From an uncultured OCS116 cluster bacterium (GTDB lineage: Bacteria; Pseudomonadota; Alphaproteobacteria; Rhizobiales; TMED25), in NCBI GenBank assembly GCA_902632055.1, contig CACPAS010000013.1, forward strand, positions 1-33,326: a DNA stretch of 33,326 bases, read 5' to 3'. The first letter of the stretch is position 1. Every line of letters starts with the position of its first letter. Both the position numbers and the translations under genes were made by a program. Of the stretch, positions 1 through 7,416 are shown in pieces. The notes under the pieces are model-generated. The model made no database searches. It saw only the letters and a program-made list of their open reading frames with translations, and was not told where the DNA came from.

Positions 1-1260
1 TTCTTAGATGGGATTGTTGATAATTATGATGACTGGGAAAAAGTTGATGACATATTGGATGTCTGGTTTGAGTCGGGTACAACTCACGCCTTTGTTCTTG
101 AAAATAATCCCGAAACAACTTGGCCAGCTGACATGTACCTTGAAGGAAGTGATCAACACAGAGGATGGTTTCACTCATCTTTATTAGAGAGTAGCCTGAC
201 CAGAGGTCGCGCACCTTATAAATCTGTTTTAACTCACGGCTTTACAATGGATAAAGACGGAAGAAAGATGTCAAAGTCTCTTGGGAATGTGATATCTCCC
301 CAAGATATAGTAAAAAAATATGGAGCAGACATACTAAGGCTTTGGGTAGCATCCACAGATTATACTGATGACCAACGAATTGGTGAAGAGATCTTAAAGT
401 CAATAATTGAAGCTTACAGGAAGATTAGGAATACAATAAGATGGATGCTAGGTGTATTATCAAATTATGATCAGAGTTGGGTTTATGACTATGAGAATTT
501 AGATGAATTAGAGAAATATATGTTGCATAGTTTGACAAAACTTCAAGAGGATGTGCGTGCTGCGTATGAAGCTTACGATTATAAGAGAGTGACAACATTG
601 CTCGTGAATTATATTAACCTAGACCTGTCTGCCTTTTATTTCGACATTAGGAAGGACTCTCTCTATTGTGATCCTTACTCAAGTGAAAAAAGAAGATCAT
701 CTTTATATGTAATCAATATTATATTCAAAACGATTTCAAAATTATATGCACCAATCTTAAGCTTCACAATGGATGAGGTATGGAAAAATTATCCATTTGC
801 TCAGGATAAATCGATTCACCTATCACGATTTGAGATGGTAAATAGTAAATGGAGTAATGAAAATATAAATGAAAAGTGGAACAATGTAAGAAAGTTACGC
901 AAGACCGTAACTGCTGCTCTAGAAATAAAAAGGAGAGATAAAGAAATCGGGTCAAGCCTTGAAGCAGGCACTCAAATTTATCTGAATGATAAAGAAATAA
1001 TAGCTTCCGTCACTGATATCGATCTGGCTGAAATTTGTATCACAAGTAGCTATGAATTGATTAATAAAAAGCCTGATAGTAAGTGTTTTGTTTTGGATGA
1101 GCAGCCTGAAATTGGCGTGATTGTTCGGATTGCAAGTGGTAAGAAATGTAAAAGGTCTTGGAAAGTCACCCAGGATGTCGGTTTGGACTCTGAATACCCA
1201 GAGTTATCCAAGAGAGATGCCGATGCAGTAAGGGAATTTCTGAGTATGAGCCAAAATTAG
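1..1260 (+). CDS. ileS: Isoleucyl-tRNA synthetase, C-terminal part (5' end outside window)
   Basis: Charges tRNA-Ile with isoleucine in the cytoplasm. The frame is open from base 1, so the TTG at 55 in the ORF track is only the first start-like codon inside a longer gene. Visible are the class I catalytic-domain motif DVWFESG, the SDQHRGWFHSSLL segment, and the KMSKS loop as DGRKMSKSLGN. A helical anticodon-binding domain follows. About 419 residues are visible of a protein that is usually over 900. The C-terminal zinc-finger region is reduced: where many bacterial enzymes have two Cys-x2-Cys pairs, only KCKRSW is seen, followed by DVGLDSEYPELS, a tail I recall as common in alphaproteobacteria. 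lspA begins 5 bases after the stop, so the two genes are probably co-transcribed, as in many bacteria. Confidence 0.97.
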   Translation, partial: FLDGIVDNYDDWEKVDDILDVWFESGTTHAFVLENNPETTWPADMYLEGSDQHRGWFHSSLLESSLTRGRAPYKSVLTHGFTMDKDGRKMSKSLGNVISPQDIVKKYGADILRLWVASTDYTDDQRIGEEILKSIIEAYRKIRNTIRWMLGVLSNYDQSWVYDYENLDELEKYMLHSLTKLQEDVRAAYEAYDYKRVTTLLVNYINLDLSAFYFDIRKDSLYCDPYSSEKRRSSLYVINIIFKTISKLYAPILSFTMDEVWKNYPFAQDKSIHLSRFEMVNSKWSNENINEKWNNVRKLRKTVTAALEIKRRDKEIGSSLEAGTQIYLNDKEIIASVTDIDLAEICITSSYELINKKPDSKCFVLDEQPEIGVIVRIASGKKCKRSWKVTQDVGLDSEYPELSKRDADAVREFLSMSQN

Positions 1261-1265
1261 TATAG

Positions 1266-1769
1266 ATGAATAAAAACATCTTTAGACTTTTGAGGGAATA
1301 TAAAAAAGAGATCACTGTCTTTACTAGTTTATTTATTATAGATAGGCTTATAAAAGTTTATTTATTGCATTTTCTTCGAGAAAACCAATTAAATTCATAC
1401 AGGCTAAATGACTTCTTTGAAGTGGTTCTTGTTTGGAATAAAGGCGTTAGTTATGGTCTTTTTCCACAAGATGGTTACATGGGACAATTGCTTATTGTAT
1501 TGGTTTCATTAATTATTTGTGTTTGGATAGTAAAATTTATAATAAACTCCGATATTAGATATCGTAAGATAACATTAATCTTAATTATAGCAGGTGCAAC
1601 TTCGAACATAATTGATAGGTTGATTTATGGAGCTGTAGCTGATTTTTTCCACTTTGAAATTGCCAGTTATAGTTGGTATGTCTTCAATATTGCGGATATG
1701 TATATAGTTAGTGGGCTAATAATATTGATCTATGCATTTATTTATCCTAACATTAAAAAAAGCCCTTAA
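1266..1769 (+). CDS. lspA: Lipoprotein signal peptidase (signal peptidase II)
   Basis: Inner-membrane aspartyl protease that cleaves prolipoprotein signal peptides before the lipidated cysteine. At 167 aa it has the family's usual length and four predicted membrane segments. Family motifs are DRLIK (residues 26-30, usually DQxxK), NKGVSYGLF (58-66, usually NxGxAFG), NIIDRL with catalytic Asp117, and FNIADM with catalytic Asp144. The ATG at 1266 follows the ileS stop by 5 bases. The next gene encodes a lipoprotein, a plausible substrate. The sequence is divergent but no key residue is missing. Confidence 0.96.
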   Translation: MNKNIFRLLREYKKEITVFTSLFIIDRLIKVYLLHFLRENQLNSYRLNDFFEVVLVWNKGVSYGLFPQDGYMGQLLIVLVSLIICVWIVKFIINSDIRYRKITLILIIAGATSNIIDRLIYGAVADFFHFEIASYSWYVFNIADMYIVSGLIILIYAFIYPNIKKSP

Positions 1770-1785
1770 ACAAATAGTGTCTATC

Positions 1786-2583
1786 ATGCGCACCTACAAA
1801 TTAAATCGATATTTGCCGCTATTAATTATTTTTTTATTAACCGGGTGTGGTCCGTCATTGAAAGAATTTGTGTCAGCCTCGTCCACTGGGAATGCCTTAC
1901 AGGCCGGCCCACCCGATGAGTTTTTAACCGTTACAAAAAAACCATTGGAAATGCCACCTGATTTCCTTTTGAGACCTCCTTCAGAAGATCAAATAGCCTT
2001 CATAGATGAGCAAAGAAATTTATCTGAGGAAGCAATCTTTGGAGAGAGTGAGGGTACAGAAATCTCTGACGGAGAAGTTTTCATTCTTGAGATGGCTGAC
2101 GCTGATAACGCAAATCCTCAAATCAAAAAAGAATTATATAGTGAAGAAGGCGCTTATGCGAATGAAAGTCTTGCGGAGTATGTTCTGAGACTTAAAGAGG
2201 AGAATAGTCAAATTTTAGATGTGGAGGATGAAATTCGAAGATTAGAGAATGATAACATCATAAAAGATGAGATAAATATGGATAAATCGGATAATAAAAT
2301 CAAAAAAGATAATGTTGTTGTTGAAAGTTTGAACATGAATCAATTTACTCTCCAAAATTTAACTGAGCCTGGGCAATCAGGTAATAACAAAAACATTAAC
2401 TATGATCTCAGGATAGAAGATATTATTGATGTAGGTCCTATAGATAATAAACTTGCCGATGGAGATCCAGCTTCGGATCTAAAGGAAGATGTTAAAACCG
2501 AGGAAATTCCTCCTGTAGATAGAATGCCAACTGTCTTTAAGGGTCTACTTGGGGGATTAAGCAGTGGCTTTGGATTATTTTAA
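1786..2583 (+). CDS. DUF3035 family outer-membrane lipoprotein, BamF-like
   Basis: Predicted lipoprotein of 265 aa. The ORF-track start at 1732 lies inside lspA; I chose the ATG at 1786 because it gives a clean signal peptide (MRTYKLNRY, a hydrophobic run, then lipobox LLTGC with Cys21). After the signal comes the DUF3035 signature PPDEFLTVTKKPLEMPPDFL followed by LRPPSEDQ. The PPDF-type motif resembles the N-terminal motif shared by BamC and alphaproteobacterial BamF, so a role at the BAM outer-membrane assembly complex is plausible; this is inference from memory of those families. The middle and C-terminal parts are long, acidic and rich in Asp, Asn, Glu and Lys, ending in a Gly/Leu/Phe-rich tail (GLLGGLSSGFGLF). 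That makes it longer than most relatives I recall. It sits 16 bases after lspA. Confidence 0.8.
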   Translation: MRTYKLNRYLPLLIIFLLTGCGPSLKEFVSASSTGNALQAGPPDEFLTVTKKPLEMPPDFLLRPPSEDQIAFIDEQRNLSEEAIFGESEGTEISDGEVFILEMADADNANPQIKKELYSEEGAYANESLAEYVLRLKEENSQILDVEDEIRRLENDNIIKDEINMDKSDNKIKKDNVVVESLNMNQFTLQNLTEPGQSGNNKNINYDLRIEDIIDVGPIDNKLADGDPASDLKEDVKTEEIPPVDRMPTVFKGLLGGLSSGFGLF

Positions 2584-2586
2584 CAT

Positions 2587-2614
2587 ACGAACGTTCGTTC
2601 GATAATCGAATGAA
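2587..2614 (+). terminator. Palindrome and overlapping hairpin between convergent genes
   Basis: Bases 2587-2598 (ACGAACGTTCGT) are a perfect 12-bp palindrome. An overlapping structure pairs 2594-2602 with 2606-2614 around a TAA loop, giving nine pairs including one G-U on the + strand RNA. It lies just after the DUF3035 gene stop and ahead of the converging rsmD end. There is no immediate T-tract, so it is not a textbook intrinsic terminator. It could act as a 3'-end hairpin or a binding site. Confidence 0.4.
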
Positions 2615-2654
2615 GGTGGGTAGATCAGAATTCGCTATTCTTCTTTTCAATAAC

Positions 2655-3212
2655 TCAATTGAGAATTAGAAAAATTACCTGTGTTTTTCCATAGATCTTT
2701 TTTTCAATTAATTTAAAATTATCGTCTATTTTTAGCTCTTCCCGAATATCATCTTCAATCACTAAAATACCATCCGGTTTAAGAAGATCATTTCTCTTTA
2801 TAAACTCTAGAATATTTTTTATGTATTTCTCTCTATATGGCGGATCCGCGAAGATTAAATCAAATTTTTTTTCAACGAAAAAGGGTCTTTTCCCTCTTAT
2901 ATCCATAATTATATGCTTCGAAAGATCGGATAACCCACAATTTTGAAGGTTTTTTTTGCAAATTAGATGTGAATGACGACTAATATCTAAAAAAAAACAA
3001 AATTCAGAACCTCGAGATAATGACTCAATGCCGAGTGAGCCTGATCCTGAAAATAGATCTAGTGTAGTACATCCTTCAAAATCAAAATTGATCACTCCAT
3101 GCTGAAGTACATTAAATATTGCCATTTTTACTTTATCAGCAGTTGGCCTTATGTTCATGCTTCTTATGCTACTTAATTTTTTACCTTTTGCAGACCCAGA
3201 TATGATACGCAT
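2655..3212 (-). CDS. rsmD: 16S rRNA (guanine966-N2)-methyltransferase RsmD
   Basis: SAM-dependent methyltransferase acting on G966 of 16S rRNA during 30S assembly. At 185 aa it matches the family length. The N-terminus MRIISGSAKGKKL is typical of RsmD. The SAM-binding motif I is DLFSGSGSLGIESL (residues 52-65), and the catalytic DPPY motif is at 123-126 in FADPPYREKY. The start at 3212 lies 3 bases after the rluB stop, so rluB and rsmD form a two-gene unit. The pairing fits because both modify rRNA. Confidence 0.95.
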   Translation of the reverse strand: MRIISGSAKGKKLSSIRSMNIRPTADKVKMAIFNVLQHGVINFDFEGCTTLDLFSGSGSLGIESLSRGSEFCFFLDISRHSHLICKKNLQNCGLSDLSKHIIMDIRGKRPFFVEKKFDLIFADPPYREKYIKNILEFIKRNDLLKPDGILVIEDDIREELKIDDNFKLIEKKIYGKTQVIFLILN

Positions 3213-3215
3213 TTT

Positions 3216-3968
3216 CTATCCTGTGAAACCTAATTTTTTTAATTTCATTGAAGCCTCTTTCTTGTTAAGTTCGATAAATTCACCTTTTTTTATCTGACCT
3301 AGTTCAAATGGCCCAAATTTAATTCTGATGAGTCTACTTATTTGAATATTTAAATATTCAAAGATTTTTCTTACTTCACGATTCTTACCCTCAGCAATTT
3401 CAATTGTCAGCCATGAATTAGATTGGCTATGCGAAATCAATTCTGCAGTAATGATATTGTATTTAACGCCATCAATAATCATTTCATTATTTATTTCACC
3501 AATCTTTTCTTTATTAATCATTCCTCTCACTTTAATCTTATATTTCCTTATTATTTTATTTTTTGGATGTTCCATATATCGGGAAAGATCTCCATTATTT
3601 GTAAACAGTAACAGACCTTCCGTATTCAAATCTAGTCTACCAATTGCGATTAAGTGATCTATTTTTGATGGAAGGAGATCAAATACCTCTCTTCTTTTTT
3701 GTGGATCTTTTGATGTTGTTATGTAGCCTTTCGGCTTGTTTAAAAGCCATATTCTTGTGATTTCAAAAGGTTTTATCTTTTTACCATCAATTGAGATTTT
3801 ATCCCTTTGATTTGCGAATGTTGCGGGTGTGTCAATAGTTCTGCCATTCAACTCAACTTTTCCTTCAAAGATAAGTTTTTCGGCATCTCTGCGTGAATAT
3901 GCACCAGCTTTCGAGATTAATTTTGCTATTCTTATATTTTTTGTGTCTTTATTGATATCACTTGGCAT
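3216..3968 (-). CDS. rluB: RsuA/RluB-family rRNA pseudouridine synthase
   Basis: Converts specific uridines of rRNA to pseudouridine; RluB acts on 23S rRNA and RsuA on 16S. An N-terminal S4 RNA-binding domain (about residues 13-60, with SKAGAYSRRDAEKLI) precedes the catalytic domain. The catalytic-loop motif is GRLDLNTEGLLLF with the nucleophilic Asp113. A conserved EGKNREVRKIF motif lies near the C-terminus. The 250-aa length and context favour RluB, although RsuA/RluE/RluF paralogues cannot be fully excluded. No Shine-Dalgarno sequence is visible upstream, but TATAAT lies just before the start on this strand. Confidence 0.88.
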   Translation of the reverse strand: MPSDINKDTKNIRIAKLISKAGAYSRRDAEKLIFEGKVELNGRTIDTPATFANQRDKISIDGKKIKPFEITRIWLLNKPKGYITTSKDPQKRREVFDLLPSKIDHLIAIGRLDLNTEGLLLFTNNGDLSRYMEHPKNKIIRKYKIKVRGMINKEKIGEINNEMIIDGVKYNIITAELISHSQSNSWLTIEIAEGKNREVRKIFEYLNIQISRLIRIKFGPFELGQIKKGEFIELNKKEASMKLKKLGFTG

Positions 3969-3974
3969 AGTACA

Positions 3975-3980
3975 ATTATA
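3975..3980 (-). promoter_or_regulatory. Candidate -10 box immediately upstream of rluB
   Basis: TATAAT on the minus strand ends 6 bases before the rluB ATG, which would place the transcription start at or very near the start codon. No ribosome-binding site and no good -35 are visible. This fits a leaderless or nearly leaderless transcript but could be chance in an A+T-rich spacer. Confidence 0.3.
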
Positions 3981-4023
3981 TGGTGTAATGAATTTATTTT
4001 ATATCTTTTTATGAGAGACTTTT

Positions 4024-4473
4024 ATGAGTTATATGGAGCTTGCTATTGAAGAGGCGATTAAAGCGAAGGTTGTGGGTGAGGTTCCCATCGGTGCATTGGT
4101 TGCACACAAGGATGGGGAAATAATTTCAAGAGCTTATAATTTAACTAAAACAACATATGATCCATCTGCGCATGCTGAGATCAATGCTCTGAGAATGGCT
4201 GCCAAAAAGGTAAAAAATAATATTCTGAAGGATTATGATTTGTATGTCACTCTCGAGCCTTGCCTGATGTGCACTGTTGCGATCTCAAACGCGCGTATCC
4301 GTAGGCTTTACTTTGGCGCGTACGCAAATCAGGTTAATGAATTTTCTTCAAATGAGTCATCGAGATACTTATCCTCTAGCGAATGTAATCATCGCCCTGA
4401 AATATACGGCGGTATTCTTGAAATACAAAATCAGGAGTTAATTAAATCATTCTTTCAATCCAAGAGATTTTAA
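4024..4473 (+). CDS. tadA: tRNA-specific adenosine deaminase (A34 to inosine)
   Basis: Deaminates the wobble adenosine of tRNA-Arg(ACG) to inosine. At 149 aa it is a normal length for the CDA-fold TadA family. Zinc ligands and catalytic residues are visible: His50 and Glu52 in HAEINALRMA, and Cys80 and Cys83 in PCLMCTVAI. The substrate-side motif EVPIGALV is at 19-26. The end is unusual: its TAA stop and the purD TAA stop on the other strand share one palindromic TTAA, a 4-base convergent overlap. It is transcribed divergently from rluB across a 55-base spacer. Confidence 0.94.
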   Translation: MSYMELAIEEAIKAKVVGEVPIGALVAHKDGEIISRAYNLTKTTYDPSAHAEINALRMAAKKVKNNILKDYDLYVTLEPCLMCTVAISNARIRRLYFGAYANQVNEFSSNESSRYLSSSECNHRPEIYGGILEIQNQELIKSFFQSKRF

Positions 4474-5741
4474 GTGATTTTACTGAGCGCTCTCCAAGCT
4501 ATGTCATTCCGATATATTTTACCTTTGTAGGATATTTTTTCAATCGCTGAATAGGCATGTCTTCTTGCTTCTTCTAATGTATCCGCCATTGAAGTAACAT
4601 TCAGTACTCGACCCCCTGTTGCCGTCAATGCACCATTACTTATTGAAGTCCCAGCATGGAATATTTTCACATTTGGATCTTTTTCTGCTTCTTTTATGCC
4701 ATGTATTTCTGCATTTGTGTTATATTGAGACGGATACCCATTATTGGCTAAGACAACTGTTATTGCTCTCTTTTTTTCCCACTCAAGATTATAGTTCTTT
4801 ATATTTCCATTCATAGTTTCAATTAATAATTCTGTAAAGTCCGACTTCAAAAGCATTAATAACGCTTGGGTTTCAGGATCGCCAAATCTAATATTATACT
4901 CAATTAAGCTTGGTTCATTCTCTTTAACCATGAGACCTGCAAAAAGAATTCCCTTATATTCAATCCCTCTCTTTTTCAGACCATATATTGTTGGTTCTAA
5001 GATTTGCATCATAATCTTATTTTCGAGTTCAGAAGATAACATTGGTGGGGGGCAGTAGGCGCCCATACCACCAGTATTTGGGCCTTCATCTTTATCGAGT
5101 AGGCGTTTGTGGTCTTGGGCCCCTATGAGTGGAAGAATTTCTTTACCATCTGTAATTGCGAAGTAGCTCAGCTCTTCACCATACAAAAAATCTTCAATTA
5201 ATACTGATTGTCCACTTCCAAATTTTCCGTCAAAGATATCTATTAATGAATTATTTGCATCTTTGATATTTTCACAGATTGCAACGCCTTTACCCGCTGC
5301 TAATCCGTCTGCTTTTATGACATATGGCGCCTCAAGTTTCTCTAAATATACGCTTGCTTCGGTTTGATTATTAAACCATTTTGCTTTACCAGTTGGAATA
5401 TTATTTTCAAATGCAATTTCTTTGGTAAATTTTTTTGATGACTCCAGCTTTGATGCTTCCTGACTTGGTGCAAACACATCGATTTTGTCTCCTTTTAAGT
5501 AATCAGAAATACCTTCGCATATTGGGACCTCGGGTCCCACAATCACAAGATCAATATTATTATTTTTAGAAAAATTTTTAATCTCTCTAAAGTTAGATAC
5601 GTCTATATCAATACACTCACAATATTCTCTTATACCCGGGTTGCCTGGTAGGGCAAATAACCGATTGTTATTCGGGCTTTTCGACAAGGCCATTGCGATA
5701 GCATGCTCTCTTCCGCCGCTGCCAATTATTAAGATATTCAT
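4470..5741 (-). CDS. purD: Phosphoribosylamine-glycine ligase (GAR synthetase)
   Basis: ATP-dependent ligase joining glycine to phosphoribosylamine, the second step of purine synthesis. At 423 aa it is a standard single-domain PurD, not fused to PurM or PurN. Visible are the N-terminal motif IIGSGGREHAIAMALS with GNPGI, the ATP-grasp strand AAGKGVAIC, GPNTGGMGAY, the metal-binding region YNIRFGDPETQ, and the C-terminal YRNDIAWRAL. The start ATG at 5741 faces xseA across an 89-base divergent spacer. The 3' end overlaps tadA by 4 bases. Confidence 0.97.
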   Translation of the reverse strand: MNILIIGSGGREHAIAMALSKSPNNNRLFALPGNPGIREYCECIDIDVSNFREIKNFSKNNNIDLVIVGPEVPICEGISDYLKGDKIDVFAPSQEASKLESSKKFTKEIAFENNIPTGKAKWFNNQTEASVYLEKLEAPYVIKADGLAAGKGVAICENIKDANNSLIDIFDGKFGSGQSVLIEDFLYGEELSYFAITDGKEILPLIGAQDHKRLLDKDEGPNTGGMGAYCPPPMLSSELENKIMMQILEPTIYGLKKRGIEYKGILFAGLMVKENEPSLIEYNIRFGDPETQALLMLLKSDFTELLIETMNGNIKNYNLEWEKKRAITVVLANNGYPSQYNTNAEIHGIKEAEKDPNVKIFHAGTSISNGALTATGGRVLNVTSMADTLEEARRHAYSAIEKISYKGKIYRNDIAWRALSKIT

Positions 5742-5799
5742 TTACCCACAATTTTAGTTACGTCACATTAATTTTACTAATAATATTAGCGTAAAGAAT

Positions 5800-5805
5800 T
5801 ATAAT
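5800..5805 (+). promoter_or_regulatory. Candidate -10 box for xseA in the purD/xseA divergent spacer
   Basis: A perfect TATAAT lies 25 bases upstream of the xseA ATG at 5831, predicting a leader of about 19 bases. The overlapping ATTATA (5798-5803) gives TATAAT on the minus strand, so the same spot could serve purD. No clear TTGACA-like box is present at 16-18 bases, so support is weak. Confidence 0.3.
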
Positions 5806-5830
5806 GTTAATTCATAAATAATGGTTTTAA

Positions 5831-7189
5831 ATGATTTTTGTTAATCAAAATATTCGTGAATATGGTGTTATTCAGCTCTCTCATGAGATAAAGAGAAGCC
5901 TCGAAGAAAACTTTGGTTACATAAGGTTGAGAGGAGAGGTATCAGGACTAAGTATAAGCAAGGCAGGACATGTATTTTTATCATTAAAAGAAAAAAATGA
6001 CCTCATAGAGGCGGTTATTTGGCCTGATAAATTTCAAAAATTAGATATAAAGCCACAGGATGGTATGGAAGTAATTGTATCGGGGAAAATTACGACTTAC
6101 TCAAAAGGTAGTAACTCAAAATATCAAATAATGATTGATAATGTCGAGGTTGCGGGTGAAGGGGCATTATTAGCTATTTATGAGAAACTAAAGAAAAGTC
6201 TCCAAGCTGAAGGACTATTTGATAGTTCAAGAAAAAAATTAATTCCAAAATATCCAAAAAATTTACTCATTTTAACCTCCATTAATGGAGCAGTAATTCG
6301 CGATATTTTAAGAATACACAAAGATCGTGGATATCCCATTAATATCAACATCATGGATGTATCGGTTCAAGGTCAAAATTGTCCGATAGAAATTAGTGAG
6401 GCAATAATTGGAGCTAATAAGATAACTAGATCTGCGAAAAGACCGGACGTTATACTTATTGCAAGAGGGGGTGGATCCCTTGAGGATTTATGGGGTTTTA
6501 ATGATGAGTTCCTAGTCAGGGCAGTATGCTCATCGGATATTCCGGTCATTACCGCAATTGGTCACGAAACTGATACAAGTCTAATTGATCTCGCTTCAGA
6601 CTATAGAGCCCCAACCCCTACTGCTGCTGCAGGAGAGTTATTTCCGGAAATTAGTGATGTTAAACGTCAGATTAATCAGGATATCGAAATACTTAACAAG
6701 TTTATTAAAGATAAGTCGGCTAATTTCAACCTCAGATACAACCTTATGGAGCAAAAATTGACCTCTTTTGGAACACAATATCAAAAAGAAAAACTGATCA
6801 ATTTTGAGAGGTTAAGTTCCAAGCTATCAAAGCAAGTGCTTGTCAGTAATATCCAAAATAAGAAATTAAAACAAAATAATCTGAACGAGAAAATTCTGAG
6901 ATTACTTGAGCGGAAACTCTATGATTATTTGAAAAAGCAGGAAATAATTAATTCAGAATTAATATCAAATATAAAAGGTACAATTCGAGATAAGTCTCTT
7001 AGATTGTCAACAAACAGTCGATTATTAGACAGTTTAAATTATAAAAAAACCCTAAATAGGGGCTACGCAATAATAAAAGATCAAAATAAATCAATTGTTG
7101 AAAGTGAAAAAGTTGCAAAACAGCATAAACTAGTAAATATTATGTTCTCGGATGGTGAAATTACTGTAAAAAATCAAAACCATAAATAA
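5831..7189 (+). CDS. xseA: Exodeoxyribonuclease VII large subunit
   Basis: Catalytic subunit of the single-strand-specific exonuclease VII, which works with the small subunit XseB (not in this window). The order is an N-terminal OB-fold (residues about 5-100, with GYIRLRGEVSG), the catalytic domain with RGGGSLEDLWGFND and AIGHETDTSLIDLASDYRAPTPTAAA split across it, then a long charged coiled-coil region and the C-terminal NRGYAII motif. At 452 aa it is of normal length. The start matches the family (EYGVIQLSHEIK soon after Met). The DUF2093 gene follows by 10 bases. No strong ribosome-binding site is seen. Confidence 0.96.
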   Translation: MIFVNQNIREYGVIQLSHEIKRSLEENFGYIRLRGEVSGLSISKAGHVFLSLKEKNDLIEAVIWPDKFQKLDIKPQDGMEVIVSGKITTYSKGSNSKYQIMIDNVEVAGEGALLAIYEKLKKSLQAEGLFDSSRKKLIPKYPKNLLILTSINGAVIRDILRIHKDRGYPININIMDVSVQGQNCPIEISEAIIGANKITRSAKRPDVILIARGGGSLEDLWGFNDEFLVRAVCSSDIPVITAIGHETDTSLIDLASDYRAPTPTAAAGELFPEISDVKRQINQDIEILNKFIKDKSANFNLRYNLMEQKLTSFGTQYQKEKLINFERLSSKLSKQVLVSNIQNKKLKQNNLNEKILRLLERKLYDYLKKQEIINSELISNIKGTIRDKSLRLSTNSRLLDSLNYKKTLNRGYAIIKDQNKSIVESEKVAKQHKLVNIMFSDGEITVKNQNHK

Positions 7190-7199
7190 AAGAAGTGAG

Positions 7200-7415
7200 A
7201 TGATTGAAAAAAACAAAAATATTGTAGATGATCAGCGGGCAAAGTTAAGATACTCAGACGGTGAGTTTGATGTATTAGTTGATGGGCAATACGTTGTGTG
7301 CGCAGAAACAGGAAATAGGATTAATATAAGTGATCTAAAATACTGGTCAGTTGAAAGACAGGAGCCATACGAGAGTGCAGAGGCAGCCTTAGCTAGTTAC
7401 AAAAAAAATACTTAA
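7200..7415 (+). CDS. DUF2093 family small protein
   Basis: A 71-aa protein of unknown function. It is recognisable by AKLRYSDGEFDVL, a Cys in VVCAETGNRI, and DLKYWSVERQEPY, the hallmark of DUF2093, a small family I know from alphaproteobacteria next to xseA. There are no membrane segments or signal peptide, and it is probably cytoplasmic. The upstream AGAAGTGAG gives a weak ribosome-binding site. Ten bases separate it from xseA, so co-transcription is likely. Its stop is separated from the converging lpxK stop by a single base. Confidence 0.85.
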   Translation: MIEKNKNIVDDQRAKLRYSDGEFDVLVDGQYVVCAETGNRINISDLKYWSVERQEPYESAEAALASYKKNT

Positions 7416-7416
7416 A

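Noticed and set aside
55-1260. ORF-track start (TTG 55) for ileS as a true gene start
   Set aside because: The frame is open to base 1 and encodes conserved IleRS sequence; the gene is simply cut by the window edge.
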